Below are positions 55,506 through 63,848 of a stretch of 64,000 nucleotides of DNA, piece after piece; the stretch's first letter is position 1, and every line of letters starts with the position of its first letter. The DNA lies in the NCBI GenBank assembly GCA_046297835.1, contig JBKBHI010000007.1, forward strand, positions 1 to 64,000, given 5' to 3'. The notes under the pieces were generated by a model that had not been told where the DNA came from, did no database searches, and saw only the letters and a list, made by a program, of their open reading frames with translations. A program made the position numbers and the translations under genes. Source of the stretch: CAMAVH01 sp046297835. GTDB taxonomy: Bacteria > Pseudomonadota > Alphaproteobacteria > SMXQ01.

Positions 55506-56759
55506 TCAGAGCCCCATCACTTTGCGGTAGCCGTCGTAGAAGGCGCGGATCGCGGTTTCGGTCACCATATGGTCGGTGTCCTCGACGCCGCGCCCCCCCA
55601 TCTCCACCACCGCGTCGGTGGCGGCGTATTTGCTGATGCCGGCCTGGATCGCCTCCATCACTTCCGAATCGTCGGCCGAGACGTAGCCGGCCGGCCCCAT
55701 CAGGTTGGCCTGGCGCAGGCGCTTATGCGTCATCTCCTCCGACTCGTCGGCGAAGCCGAAGTAGGTCCAGTGCAGCTCGAACTCCTCCGGGCCGACGAGA
55801 TGGATCTGGCGCATCGCCAGCGTGTTCGATTGCTGCTGCACCATCAGGTTCGGCCAGATGGTCTGCATCACCACCGTCGCCTCGCCGGGGAATTCCTTCT
55901 CCGGTTGGAGCATCAACGGATTGGCGAGCGTGAAGCTCGCCTGGTTCTGTCGGATGTCGGCGGTGGTGTCGTCGGCCTTCTTCTCGCCGCGCTGGGAGAC
56001 CAGCACGGAATGCAGGCCGAGCTTCTCGTCCATCTGCACCTTCGACGGGTTGTCGGCGCGGAACAGGCTGAAGGAGACGAGGAACACGTGCAGCAGCGAG
56101 GCGTGGTAGGGGTCCTTGATGTTCTCGAACACCAGCTTCCAGTTGCAGCGGATGCGCTGGCGCTGATAGCCGAGCACCTTCAGCGGACGGCCCGAGAACA
56201 CGCGGTCGAACCAGCCGACCATCTTGGGGCCGATGTACTCTTCGAACGACGGCATCGAATGGTCGAAGCTGGCGAAGATCACGCCGTGGCGCGTCGCCAC
56301 TTTCAGCTTCTGCAGGCCATTGGCCGCCATGTCGAAGTCGCCCGGCATGCCGCCCTGCTTCTGCAGGCCGCGGCGGAAGGGCACGGCGGTCGTCTCGCCC
56401 TTCAGGTTGTAGGTCCACTGATGGTAGGGGCAGATGAATTCGGTTTTGCCCTTGCCGTGCATGTCGTAGCAGAACTGCACGCCGCGATGGGCGCAGCGGT
56501 TGACGACGACATGGACCTGGCCGTCCTCGTCGCGCATGAAGATCACCGGCTTGTCGCCGACCTTGGTCTGGCGGAAGTCGCCGGGGTTCGGGATCTCGCA
56601 TTCGAGGCCGATGTAATTGTAGCTCGCGCCGCCGAACACCAGCTCCTGCTCGCGTTTGTAGATTTCCGGCGAGCTGTAGACCCAGTAGGGCACCCGCGAG
56701 GGGCCTTCCGCGGGCCATTTGAGATTGAGCAGATTGTCGGTTTGTACGGCGGTGGCCAT
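55506..56759 (-). CDS. Rieske ring-hydroxylating oxygenase alpha (large) subunit, anthranilate/salicylate type
   Basis: The 417-residue protein has a Rieske domain with Cys89/His91 (NRCAHRGVQFC) and Cys110/His113 (FICPYHQWTY). The catalytic domain has iron ligands His219 and His224 and the electron-bridging Asp216 in ENIKDPYHASLLH. That last motif is typical of anthranilate, salicylate and terephthalate oxygenases. It would hydroxylate an aromatic acid in the cytoplasm, with electrons from the ferredoxin near 47.6 kb. The ATG with AGGGA upstream removes 54 unconserved residues of the open frame. A predicted promoter with the GATATCTAAT element lies about 170 bases upstream. Confidence 0.92.
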   Translation of the reverse strand: MATAVQTDNLLNLKWPAEGPSRVPYWVYSSPEIYKREQELVFGGASYNYIGLECEIPNPGDFRQTKVGDKPVIFMRDEDGQVHVVVNRCAHRGVQFCYDMHGKGKTEFICPYHQWTYNLKGETTAVPFRRGLQKQGGMPGDFDMAANGLQKLKVATRHGVIFASFDHSMPSFEEYIGPKMVGWFDRVFSGRPLKVLGYQRQRIRCNWKLVFENIKDPYHASLLHVFLVSFSLFRADNPSKVQMDEKLGLHSVLVSQRGEKKADDTTADIRQNQASFTLANPLMLQPEKEFPGEATVVMQTIWPNLMVQQQSNTLAMRQIHLVGPEEFELHWTYFGFADESEEMTHKRLRQANLMGPAGYVSADDSEVMEAIQAGISKYAATDAVVEMGGRGVEDTDHMVTETAIRAFYDGYRKVMGL

Positions 56760-56920
56760 CGGTTGCGTCCCTGCTGTCGAAACGGAGGCGGCCCCGGCGG
56801 GCGGGCGCGGGGCTGGTTCGGGCAGGGCCGCAGCGCGGACGCCGACGAACGGCGGCTGCCGGACGGCGCGGAGGTTTATCCCCCATCGTGCCGCGCGGCG
56901 TGTTTGGCTCTCCCCGAACA

Positions 56921-56954
56921 AAGATTAGATATCAAATTAAATTGCCGAGATCAA
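56921..56954 (-). promoter_or_regulatory. promoter of the oxygenase operon with GATATCTAAT element
   Basis: On the minus strand, TTGATC (-35, 56954-56949) and TATCTA (-10, 56931-56926) are 17 bases apart. The -10 lies inside GATATCTAAT, the half-site of the palindrome in front of the ferredoxin operon. Twelve bases (ATTAGATATCAA on the plus strand) are identical at the two sites. Confidence 0.65.
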
Positions 56955-57021
56955 GCCCGTAACGCTCGTCGCCCGATCTCAGCAAGTCAATAAATCATGT
57001 TTAATATCAATATCTTGCTAA

Positions 57022-58965
57022 TCAAGTGCGGGCCTGCCGAAAGGTCCAATAGCCCCACGCGCCGCCGATGGCGGCGAAGGCGATGCCGAGAAACACGGCC
57101 TGCACCGAGGGGACGATGAAACAGAGGCCGCCGGCGGCGAGCAGCAGGCGAGCCGGGCGATTGAGCAGTCCTTTGTAGCCTTCCGTCGCGAGCGAGACGA
57201 GCCAGACGCCGAGCACCGCCGTCGTCACCGCCAAGGCGATCTGCCAGAGCTCGCCGATCAGCAGCAATTCCTGGCCGTAGACGAAGGCGAAGGGCACGAG
57301 GAAGGCGCTGAGCGACAATCTCACGGCCTGGGCCGCGATCGTCAGCGGGTTCGCGTCGGCCAATGCGGCGGCGGCATAGGCGGCCACGGCGATCGGCGGC
57401 GTCATCGCCGACAGCACGGCGAAATAGAGCAGGAACAGATGCGCGGCGAGCTGATTGATGCCGAGCTCCTGCAGCATCGGCCCGACCAGCACGGCGGCGA
57501 GGATGTAGGCGCTCGGCGTCGGCATGCCCATGCCGAGCAGGATGGTGAGCGCCGCCGCCACCAGCAGCGACAGGAACAGGTCCTGGTTGGTGACGAGGAA
57601 GATCAAGGAGGAGAACTTCTGGGCGAGGCCCGTCATGGTGATGCCGCCGATCACCAGCCCGGCGGCGGCGCAGGCGCCGGCGACCGGCACGATGCGCATG
57701 GTCGTTTCGCCCATCGCCTCGTAGATGCCCTTGAGGCCGATGCGCGTCTCCTTCCTCAGCAGCGCGACGGCGAGGACGGCGATCGCGCCGTAGACGGCAA
57801 CGAAGTTGGGCGAGTAGCCGAGGATCAGCGCGCCGGTCAGCGCCGCGAGCGGCACGATGAAGATGCCGCCTTGGCGCATGGTCGCGCTCAATTTCGGAAT
57901 CTGAGACTTGTCGATGCCGATCAGGCCGAGGTTGACCGAGCGCAGGTGGATTTGCGTATAGACGCAGAAATAATAGAGCAGCGCCGGGATGATCGCGGCG
58001 ATGGCGATCTCGCGATATTCGATGCCGGTGAACTCGGCCATGATGAAGGCGGCCGAGCCCATGACGGGCGGCAGAATGCTGCCGCCGGTCGAGGCCGCGA
58101 CCTCGACGGCGCCGGCGAGCGAGCCGGAGTAGCCGAGACGCTTCATCATCGGGATCGTCACCGCGCCGGTGGTGACGACGTCCGAGGTCGGACTGCCGGA
58201 GATCGTGCCGTAGAGGCCGGAGGAGACGACGGCGATTTTCGCCGGCCCGCCCGGGCTGCGGCCGCTGAACGCGGCGGCGACGTTGAAGAAGAAATCGCCG
58301 CCCCCGGCGCGCTGCAGGAAGGTGCCGAACATGACGAACAGGAAGGCGTAGGTCGCCGTCACGCGCACCGGCACGCCGAAGATGCCGTCGGTGGCGAAGG
58401 CCATCGTGTCGAGGAAATAGGGATAGTCGATGTAGCCATGGCCCAGCGTGCCGGGGATAAGGTGGCCGAGCAGGTTGTAGGCGACGAAGATCAGCACGAT
58501 CGCGGTGATGCCGAAGCCGACGGTGCGGCGCGTCGCTTCGAGCGTGAGCAGGAACAGCGCGCTGCCGAACACGAGGTTCCAGGTCGTCAGCTCGCTGAAG
58601 CCGACGATTCGCGTCATGATCGTCGCGCTGTTGATGGCGAAATGCAGGCCGACGCCGACGGCGACGGCCGCGGCGATATAGTCGAACCAGGGGATGCGGG
58701 TCGGGTCTGCCCTGCCGTGGGCGCCGATCGTCAGGAAGATCAGCACCAGGATCATCGCCAGGAAGGTGATGGTGAGGAACAGCAGATCGACGTAGGCGAT
58801 CACCGTGCTGTAGAGCACCCAGCAGGCGATGGCGAACGCGTAGGGAGGTATGAGCCGTCCGATGACGCCTTTGGGTTCGCGCCGCGGACCCGTGGCGAAG
58901 AAAACATCGACCCATCTGATCTTCTGCGCGCCTCGGGAGGCGGCTGTGATCTCGTCTGGCATCAT
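57022..58965 (-). CDS. TRAP transporter fused permease (TAXI type, DctQ-DctM fusion)
   Basis: The 647-residue membrane protein has a four-helix DctQ-like part (about 25-190) followed by a 12-helix DctM-like part. The latter carries 'SGLYGTISGSPTSDVVTTGAVTIPMMKRLGYSGSLAGAVEVAASTGGSILPPVMGSAAFIMAEF', typical of the 4TM/12TM fusions that work with TAXI receptors. It would import a substrate with Na+ or H+. The TAXI receptor gene ends 32 bases upstream, so the pair is one transporter. Its stop lies about 260 bases before the oxygenase alpha start. Confidence 0.92.
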   Translation of the reverse strand: MMPDEITAASRGAQKIRWVDVFFATGPRREPKGVIGRLIPPYAFAIACWVLYSTVIAYVDLLFLTITFLAMILVLIFLTIGAHGRADPTRIPWFDYIAAAVAVGVGLHFAINSATIMTRIVGFSELTTWNLVFGSALFLLTLEATRRTVGFGITAIVLIFVAYNLLGHLIPGTLGHGYIDYPYFLDTMAFATDGIFGVPVRVTATYAFLFVMFGTFLQRAGGGDFFFNVAAAFSGRSPGGPAKIAVVSSGLYGTISGSPTSDVVTTGAVTIPMMKRLGYSGSLAGAVEVAASTGGSILPPVMGSAAFIMAEFTGIEYREIAIAAIIPALLYYFCVYTQIHLRSVNLGLIGIDKSQIPKLSATMRQGGIFIVPLAALTGALILGYSPNFVAVYGAIAVLAVALLRKETRIGLKGIYEAMGETTMRIVPVAGACAAAGLVIGGITMTGLAQKFSSLIFLVTNQDLFLSLLVAAALTILLGMGMPTPSAYILAAVLVGPMLQELGINQLAAHLFLLYFAVLSAMTPPIAVAAYAAAALADANPLTIAAQAVRLSLSAFLVPFAFVYGQELLLIGELWQIALAVTTAVLGVWLVSLATEGYKGLLNRPARLLLAAGGLCFIVPSVQAVFLGIAFAAIGGAWGYWTFRQART

Positions 58966-58997
58966 CGGACGCGCTCTTTACTGCAGTTGGAAAGGGC

Positions 58998-59987
58998 TTA
59001 TTTCATCAAGCCTTTTTCTTTGTAGAGCTTGACCGCGCCGGGGTGGTAGGGCGTGACCTGGAGGCTCGCCATCAATTCCGGGGTCAGCTCCTTCATCGAG
59101 CTGTGGACGCCGCGCACCTTGTCGATCTGCTCGACCAGGGCCTTGGTCAGGTTGTAGGCGTCCTGGTCGGACATCGCGGCGTTGGCGACGACGGCGGCGC
59201 CGAAGCTCACGGTCGTCACGTCTTCCGGCTGGTAGGGATAGGAGCCGCCCTTGACGACGTAGGGGATCGTGCCGAGCTCCTTCGAGACTTTGTCGACGAT
59301 GCCTTTCGAGATCGGCAGCATCACGACCGGCAGCGCCTGGCCGACTTCGAGCAGCGAGGCGTGGCGCACGAACAGCGAGTTGTTCATCAGGTCGACGCGG
59401 CGGTCCTTCAGCAGATCGGCCTGTTCGGCGGAGGCGGCGTAGATCACGCGGCCGCCCCATTTCTCGATGTCCTTCACGTCGACGCCGGCGGCGGTGAACA
59501 GTTCCGTGCCCACCGTGGCGGCGATGTTGCCCTGGCGGTTCAGCACCATGCGCACCGGCGCCTTCTTGCTGATGATGTCGTCGAAGGTCTTGATGCCGTG
59601 CTTGTCTGCGAATTCCTTGGTGAGAATCAGCTGCTGCGGCGACCAGTCGTACATGTAGGCGAGGACGCGCATGCTCTTGATCGGCGCCTTGAACGGCGGT
59701 TTGCCGTCCTGCGCGTCCTTCAATTCGACGTCATGGATGATGCCGAGCTGGACGCGCTTCTGGTCGAGCAGGCCGACGTTGGCGATGCCGCCGCCGGACG
59801 TCTGATAGGTGATGGTCGATCCGGGATAGGCGGCTTTCACCGCGGAATCGACGCCGGTGCCGATCAGCGTCCACAGGCCGCCCGGGCTCGCGCCCGCGAT
59901 CGTCATGTTGTAGCTCTGGGCCGAGGCCGTCGCGGCGGTGGCGAGCAGGGCGGCGCCGCCGACGAGGGCGAGCAGTTTTGCGTTCAT
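58998..59987 (-). CDS. TAXI-family TRAP solute-binding protein
   Basis: The 329-residue precursor has a Sec signal (LVGGAALLATAATASAQ) and the TAXI start YNMTIAGASPGGLWTLIGTGVDSAVKAAYPGSTITYQTSGGGIANVGLL. It would bind a carboxylate in the periplasm and deliver it to the fused permease. GGGAGA lies eight bases before the ATG. The next upstream gene (ctaA) is 292 bases away, so this is the first gene of a transporter unit. The nearby oxygenase genes suggest an aromatic acid ligand. Confidence 0.9.
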   Translation of the reverse strand: MNAKLLALVGGAALLATAATASAQSYNMTIAGASPGGLWTLIGTGVDSAVKAAYPGSTITYQTSGGGIANVGLLDQKRVQLGIIHDVELKDAQDGKPPFKAPIKSMRVLAYMYDWSPQQLILTKEFADKHGIKTFDDIISKKAPVRMVLNRQGNIAATVGTELFTAAGVDVKDIEKWGGRVIYAASAEQADLLKDRRVDLMNNSLFVRHASLLEVGQALPVVMLPISKGIVDKVSKELGTIPYVVKGGSYPYQPEDVTTVSFGAAVVANAAMSDQDAYNLTKALVEQIDKVRGVHSSMKELTPELMASLQVTPYHPGAVKLYKEKGLMK

Positions 59988-60205
59988 TCGTATCTCCCTT
60001 GCAGATATGGACGGTGAAGCGCGGACGGCTGCTTGCGAAGTTTCCCTGACGCCGTCTTCTTGTGAGAAGGCTTGTCGCGAATTGTCGCACCATCGCGCCG
60101 GGGCGCAACCGTGCAGGACGCCGGATGCGGCGCAAAGGCGGGCTCGAACTGTAAGCGGATGGCTCCCCGGAAGCGACGAAACGGTCGAACGTTAAATTCT
60201 TATAA

Positions 60206-60220
60206 TTCGAACTTTTCGAA
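60206..60220. promoter_or_regulatory. two TTCGAA palindromes in an A/T-rich stretch before the TAXI gene
   Basis: TTCGAA occurs at 60206-60211 and 60215-60220, near a TATAAT-like TTATAA patch, about 220 bases before the TAXI start. It may be the promoter or operator region; the regulator is unknown. Confidence 0.35.
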
Positions 60221-60279
60221 AGCTTATCATTTCGCCGGCCTCGGTCAACCGGCCCGGCTGGCGGGCGCGTCGAGGCTTG

Positions 60280-61356
60280 CTAAGCGCTCTGCTTGAGCGT
60301 CCGCATGGTCCACAGCAGCAGGCCGAACAGCGCGACCGCGCCGGCCTGGTGCAGCGCCGCGAGCGGCAGCGAGACGACGGTGAGCAGCGTGGCGATGCCG
60401 AGCGCCGGCTGGATCAAAGCCATGGCGAGCAGCGCGCTGGTCGCCTGGCGGGCGGCGTGCGGCAGCGTCTGGCGCTTGGCGCGGAGCGCATAGGCGATCA
60501 GCGCCAGCGCCGTGATCGTCGCCAGCCAGCGATGGTTGAACTGCACCGAGGGCACGTTTTCGAACAGGTTGCGCCAGAACGGCGAGAGCGTGGCGTAGCC
60601 CTCCGGCACGAAGCGGCCGTCCATCAGCGGGAAGGTGTTGTAGGTCAGCCCGGCGTCGAGCCCGGCGACGAAGCCGCCGCTGGCGATGGTGAGGACCACG
60701 AGCAGCGCCAGCGGATGGGCGAAGGCGCGCAATTTGCGCGCCGCCGGCGCGAAGCCGCCCTCGATGGCGCGCCAGCCGTCCGCGGGCCGCAGCCGCGCCA
60801 GGGCGAGCCACAGCAGCCAGCCGAATACGGCGACGGCGAGCATGAGGTGCGCGGTCAGGCGATAGGGGCTGACGCGCGGGTCGTTGACCAGGCCGCTCTT
60901 CACCATGAACCAGCCGAGCGCGCCCTGCGCGCCGCCGAGAACGAACAGGACGACCACCTGGCCGAGCAGCCCGCCGCGCAGCCAGCCTTTGAGGAAGAAC
61001 CAGATCGCCGGCAGGGCGAAGACGAGGCCGATCAGCCGGCCCCACAGGCGGTGGATATATTCGAGCCAGAAGATGCCTTTGAACTCGGCCAGGCTCATGC
61101 CGGCGTTGATCTGCTGGTATTCGGGGAATTGGCGGTATTTATCGAACAGGGCCTGCCAGTCGGCCTGGTTGAACGGCGGCAAAGCGCCGGACAGGGGCTG
61201 CCATTCGACGATGGACAGGCCCGATTCGGTTAGCCGGGTCACGCCGCCGATCACGATCATGACGAACACCATGGCGGCCGATAGGGCGAGCCACCAGCCG
61301 ATCAGGTGGTCCGCTTCAGTGGGCAGGGGGCGGGCGGCGGAGACGCTGGCGGACAT
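60280..61356 (-). CDS. ctaA: heme A synthase (COX15/CtaA)
   Basis: The 358-residue membrane protein has eight hydrophobic segments. It shows the CtaA motifs IGGVTRLTESGLSIVEWQPLSG, FWLEYIHRLWGRLIGL (heme His), RLTAHLMLAV, and in the second half VQFNHRWLATITAL and ALHQAGAVALFGLLL with the paired histidines. It converts heme O to heme A for cytochrome oxidase in the inner membrane. It is not next to other cta genes here. The ATG was chosen 23 codons inside the frame, at the start of the conserved region. It is divergent from the siroheme reductase gene. Confidence 0.93.
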   Translation of the reverse strand: MSASVSAARPLPTEADHLIGWWLALSAAMVFVMIVIGGVTRLTESGLSIVEWQPLSGALPPFNQADWQALFDKYRQFPEYQQINAGMSLAEFKGIFWLEYIHRLWGRLIGLVFALPAIWFFLKGWLRGGLLGQVVVLFVLGGAQGALGWFMVKSGLVNDPRVSPYRLTAHLMLAVAVFGWLLWLALARLRPADGWRAIEGGFAPAARKLRAFAHPLALLVVLTIASGGFVAGLDAGLTYNTFPLMDGRFVPEGYATLSPFWRNLFENVPSVQFNHRWLATITALALIAYALRAKRQTLPHAARQATSALLAMALIQPALGIATLLTVVSLPLAALHQAGAVALFGLLLWTMRTLKQSA

Positions 61357-61495
61357 GGCAGGCACCTGGACGGGGGAACGGCGGGCGGGCGCGCCTGATA
61401 TGCGCGACGGGGCCGGCCGATGCAAGGGTGCGCCATGCCCGCTCGCATATACACACTAATAAAATGTATTATATTCTATTTCACAGGCTAAATCG

Positions 61496-61523
61496 TTGAC
61501 TTTGGAATCTTCCCCACCATAAT
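61496..61523 (+). promoter_or_regulatory. sigma70-like promoter of the siroheme reductase gene
   Basis: TTGACT (61496-61501) and CATAAT (61518-61523) are 16 bases apart, 45 bases before the ATG. An A/T-rich inverted repeat TAATA-AAATG-TATTA lies upstream, near 61457-61471, and may be an activator site. Confidence 0.55.
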
Positions 61524-61567
61524 GCGCGCTTATTGACCGCCACACCCAGGGGCGAGGGAGATTCTGC

Positions 61568-63739
61568 ATGTCCGAGACGTTCGATCTGGCCGCCCTGGCG
61601 CGCGGCCGGCAAGCCCCGCCGCCCGTCGAAGAAGCCAACGGCATCGAGCCCCTATCGCGCGTCTCCGACGCCGATGAGTTCCGCGCCGCCTACGCCAAGG
61701 TGAAGTCGGGCGAGTGGGACGCCGGCAAGTGGCAGGGCTTCCGCCTGCGCTTCGGCCTTTACGGCCAGCTACAGCCGAACGTCCATATGCTCCGCATCAA
61801 GGTGCCGGGCGGCATCCTGCCGTTCGACTGGGCGACGACCGTCGCCGAAGCCAACCGCAAGTTCGGCGGCGCGAAAATCCACGTCTCGACGCGCCAGGAC
61901 CTGCAGATCTATTTCATCAAGCCGGACGAAGCGCCGGACCTGCTGCAATTCCTCTACGAGCGCGGCCTGACCTCGCGCGAGGCCTGCGGCAACACGCTGC
62001 GCAACATGACCTCCTGCCAATGGGCAGGCTTTTGCGAGCGCGAGCACGTCGATGCCGGCAAGGTCGCCGACCGCCTGGCGCTGAGCTGGATCCGCCATCC
62101 GCTCGTGCAGCACATGCCGCGCAAGTTCAAGATCACCGTGTCGGGCTGCGAGACCGATTGCGCCTCCTCCTCGATCCACGATCTCGGCCTCGTCGCCACG
62201 CGCGACGCGTCCGGCCGCCCGGGCTTCAAGGCCTATGCCGGCGGCGGCACCGGCGGCATCGCCGTCGCTGCCGCGCTGGTCGCCGATTTCGTCGAGGAGA
62301 AGGACCTGCCGGCGGTGGTCGAGGCGCTGGTGCGCATCCATCAACGCTATTCCAACCGCCGCAACCGCAACCAGGCGCGCATCAAGTTCGTCAACAAGCG
62401 CTTCGGGGCCGAGAAGTTCCGCGCCTTGTTCGAGGAGGAATTCGCGCGCACCAAGACGATGCCGCAGCGCCCGTGGCAGCCGCTCGAATGGCGTCAGGCC
62501 AACCAGGCGGCGCCCGAGCCGGTGTCGCCGGGCGGCGTCGTGCCGCAGCACGACGGCAAGTTCGCCGTGGTGGTGAAGGCCGAGCTCGGCCTGTTCACCT
62601 CCGACGAGATGGACAAGCTCGTCGTCATCGCCAAGGCGGCCGGCGCGCCGGAGCTGCGCACCACGCGCGACCAGAACATCGTCATCGTCGGCCTGGCCAA
62701 GGACGCGGTGGCCAAGGCGGTCGCCGAGGTGCGGGCGCTCGGCTTCTTCGTCGAGGACAAAGTCGGCGACGTGCCGAACGTGATCGCCTGCCCGGGCACC
62801 ACCACCTGCGGCATCGGCATCACCACCTCGCAGACTTTCGGCGTCGAGGTGCAGGATCTGGCGACGAACTACGCCGCCAAGCCGAACCTCAGCATCAAGA
62901 TTTCCGGCTGCCAGAACGGCTGCGGCCTGCATCACGTGGCCGACTTCGGCTTCCGCGGCATGGGCAAGAAGATCGGCGCGCGCAACGCGCCGCACTATCA
63001 GATCTATGTCGGCGGCGAGGACCGCAAGAGCGGCCATATCGGCCTCTTGGGCCCGGTCGTGCCGGCGCGGCTCGCCAAGCGCGCGCTCGGCCTGCTGCTC
63101 GACGGCTACGCCAGCGGCAAGCAGGACGGCGAGAGCGTGCGCGACTGGTCGCTGCGTCTCGGCAAGGACGGCATCAAGGCGCTGATCGCGCCGGTCGAAC
63201 GCGAAGTGGACGGCGCGAACGAGGGCCTGTTCTTCGACTTCGGCGAGGATTGGGAATTCTCTCCGCCGGCCGGCCGCACCGCCGAATGCGCCGCCGCCAC
63301 GGCCGACGACGACGTGCAGAAGGACCTGGCCGACGACGCGTTGATCGCCACCGACCGCGCGCTGGCCGCCGGCCATGCCGGCCCGGCCCGCGAGTATGCC
63401 GATCTCGGCTTCCGCTATTCGGCCCAGCGCCTGCGCATCCGCGCCATGCTGCCGGGTGCGGAGGAGGATACCGAGGAGCAGATTCTCAGCGCCGTGCGCG
63501 GCGCGTCGGCCGGCGAGCCCGAGGTGGGCGAGGCGATGGACGCCTATCTCGCCGCCCGCGCCAAGCTGGACGGGAAAGACGGCTCCTTGGACGCCCTGCG
63601 CGAGGCCCTGGCCTCGTGGCAGGACCTGGTGGAAGACCTGGTCGGCAAGCCCATCGCCGCGCCGGCCTTCGAGGGGTTCGGCTCGGGCCTGGACGATTCG
63701 GCCGGCTCTTCCGTTCTCGACATGATCAAGGGCCGCTAA
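61568..63739 (+). CDS. siroheme nitrite/sulfite reductase with C-terminal extension
   Basis: The 723-residue protein has the doubled ferredoxin-type nitrite/sulfite reductase core. It keeps the [4Fe-4S]-siroheme cysteines in IACPGTTTCGIG and ISGCQNGCGLHH, and in the first half ACGNTLRNMTSCQWAGFC and SGCETDC. It reduces sulfite to sulfide or nitrite to ammonia in the cytoplasm; sulfite reduction for cysteine synthesis is more likely without nas genes nearby. A tail of about 150 residues (from about 574) is helical and acidic, and goes beyond the normal length. A GGGAG site precedes the ATG. The following gene starts after a hairpin. Confidence 0.87.
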   Translation: MSETFDLAALARGRQAPPPVEEANGIEPLSRVSDADEFRAAYAKVKSGEWDAGKWQGFRLRFGLYGQLQPNVHMLRIKVPGGILPFDWATTVAEANRKFGGAKIHVSTRQDLQIYFIKPDEAPDLLQFLYERGLTSREACGNTLRNMTSCQWAGFCEREHVDAGKVADRLALSWIRHPLVQHMPRKFKITVSGCETDCASSSIHDLGLVATRDASGRPGFKAYAGGGTGGIAVAAALVADFVEEKDLPAVVEALVRIHQRYSNRRNRNQARIKFVNKRFGAEKFRALFEEEFARTKTMPQRPWQPLEWRQANQAAPEPVSPGGVVPQHDGKFAVVVKAELGLFTSDEMDKLVVIAKAAGAPELRTTRDQNIVIVGLAKDAVAKAVAEVRALGFFVEDKVGDVPNVIACPGTTTCGIGITTSQTFGVEVQDLATNYAAKPNLSIKISGCQNGCGLHHVADFGFRGMGKKIGARNAPHYQIYVGGEDRKSGHIGLLGPVVPARLAKRALGLLLDGYASGKQDGESVRDWSLRLGKDGIKALIAPVEREVDGANEGLFFDFGEDWEFSPPAGRTAECAAATADDDVQKDLADDALIATDRALAAGHAGPAREYADLGFRYSAQRLRIRAMLPGAEEDTEEQILSAVRGASAGEPEVGEAMDAYLAARAKLDGKDGSLDALREALASWQDLVEDLVGKPIAAPAFEGFGSGLDDSAGSSVLDMIKGR

Positions 63740-63794
63740 GCCCCTATGATCTGGCCGGCCGGCTAGGCCCGCCGCATCATCTGCTGTAAAACCA

Positions 63795-63824
63795 GGGCGC
63801 GCCGGACAACCAGCCGGCGCGCCC
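63795..63824 (+). terminator. terminator after the siroheme reductase gene
   Basis: An 11-base stem (GGGCGCGCCGG and complement) with an 8-base loop is followed by GTTGTT. It is a moderately good terminator. Confidence 0.65.
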
Positions 63825-63848
63825 GTTGTTCATGAATAGTCTGACGCC

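Noticed and set aside
60186..60215. A LexA box of the alphaproteobacterial GAAC-N7-GAAC type before the TAXI gene
   Set aside because: The two GAAC copies are about 18 bases apart, which is the wrong spacing.
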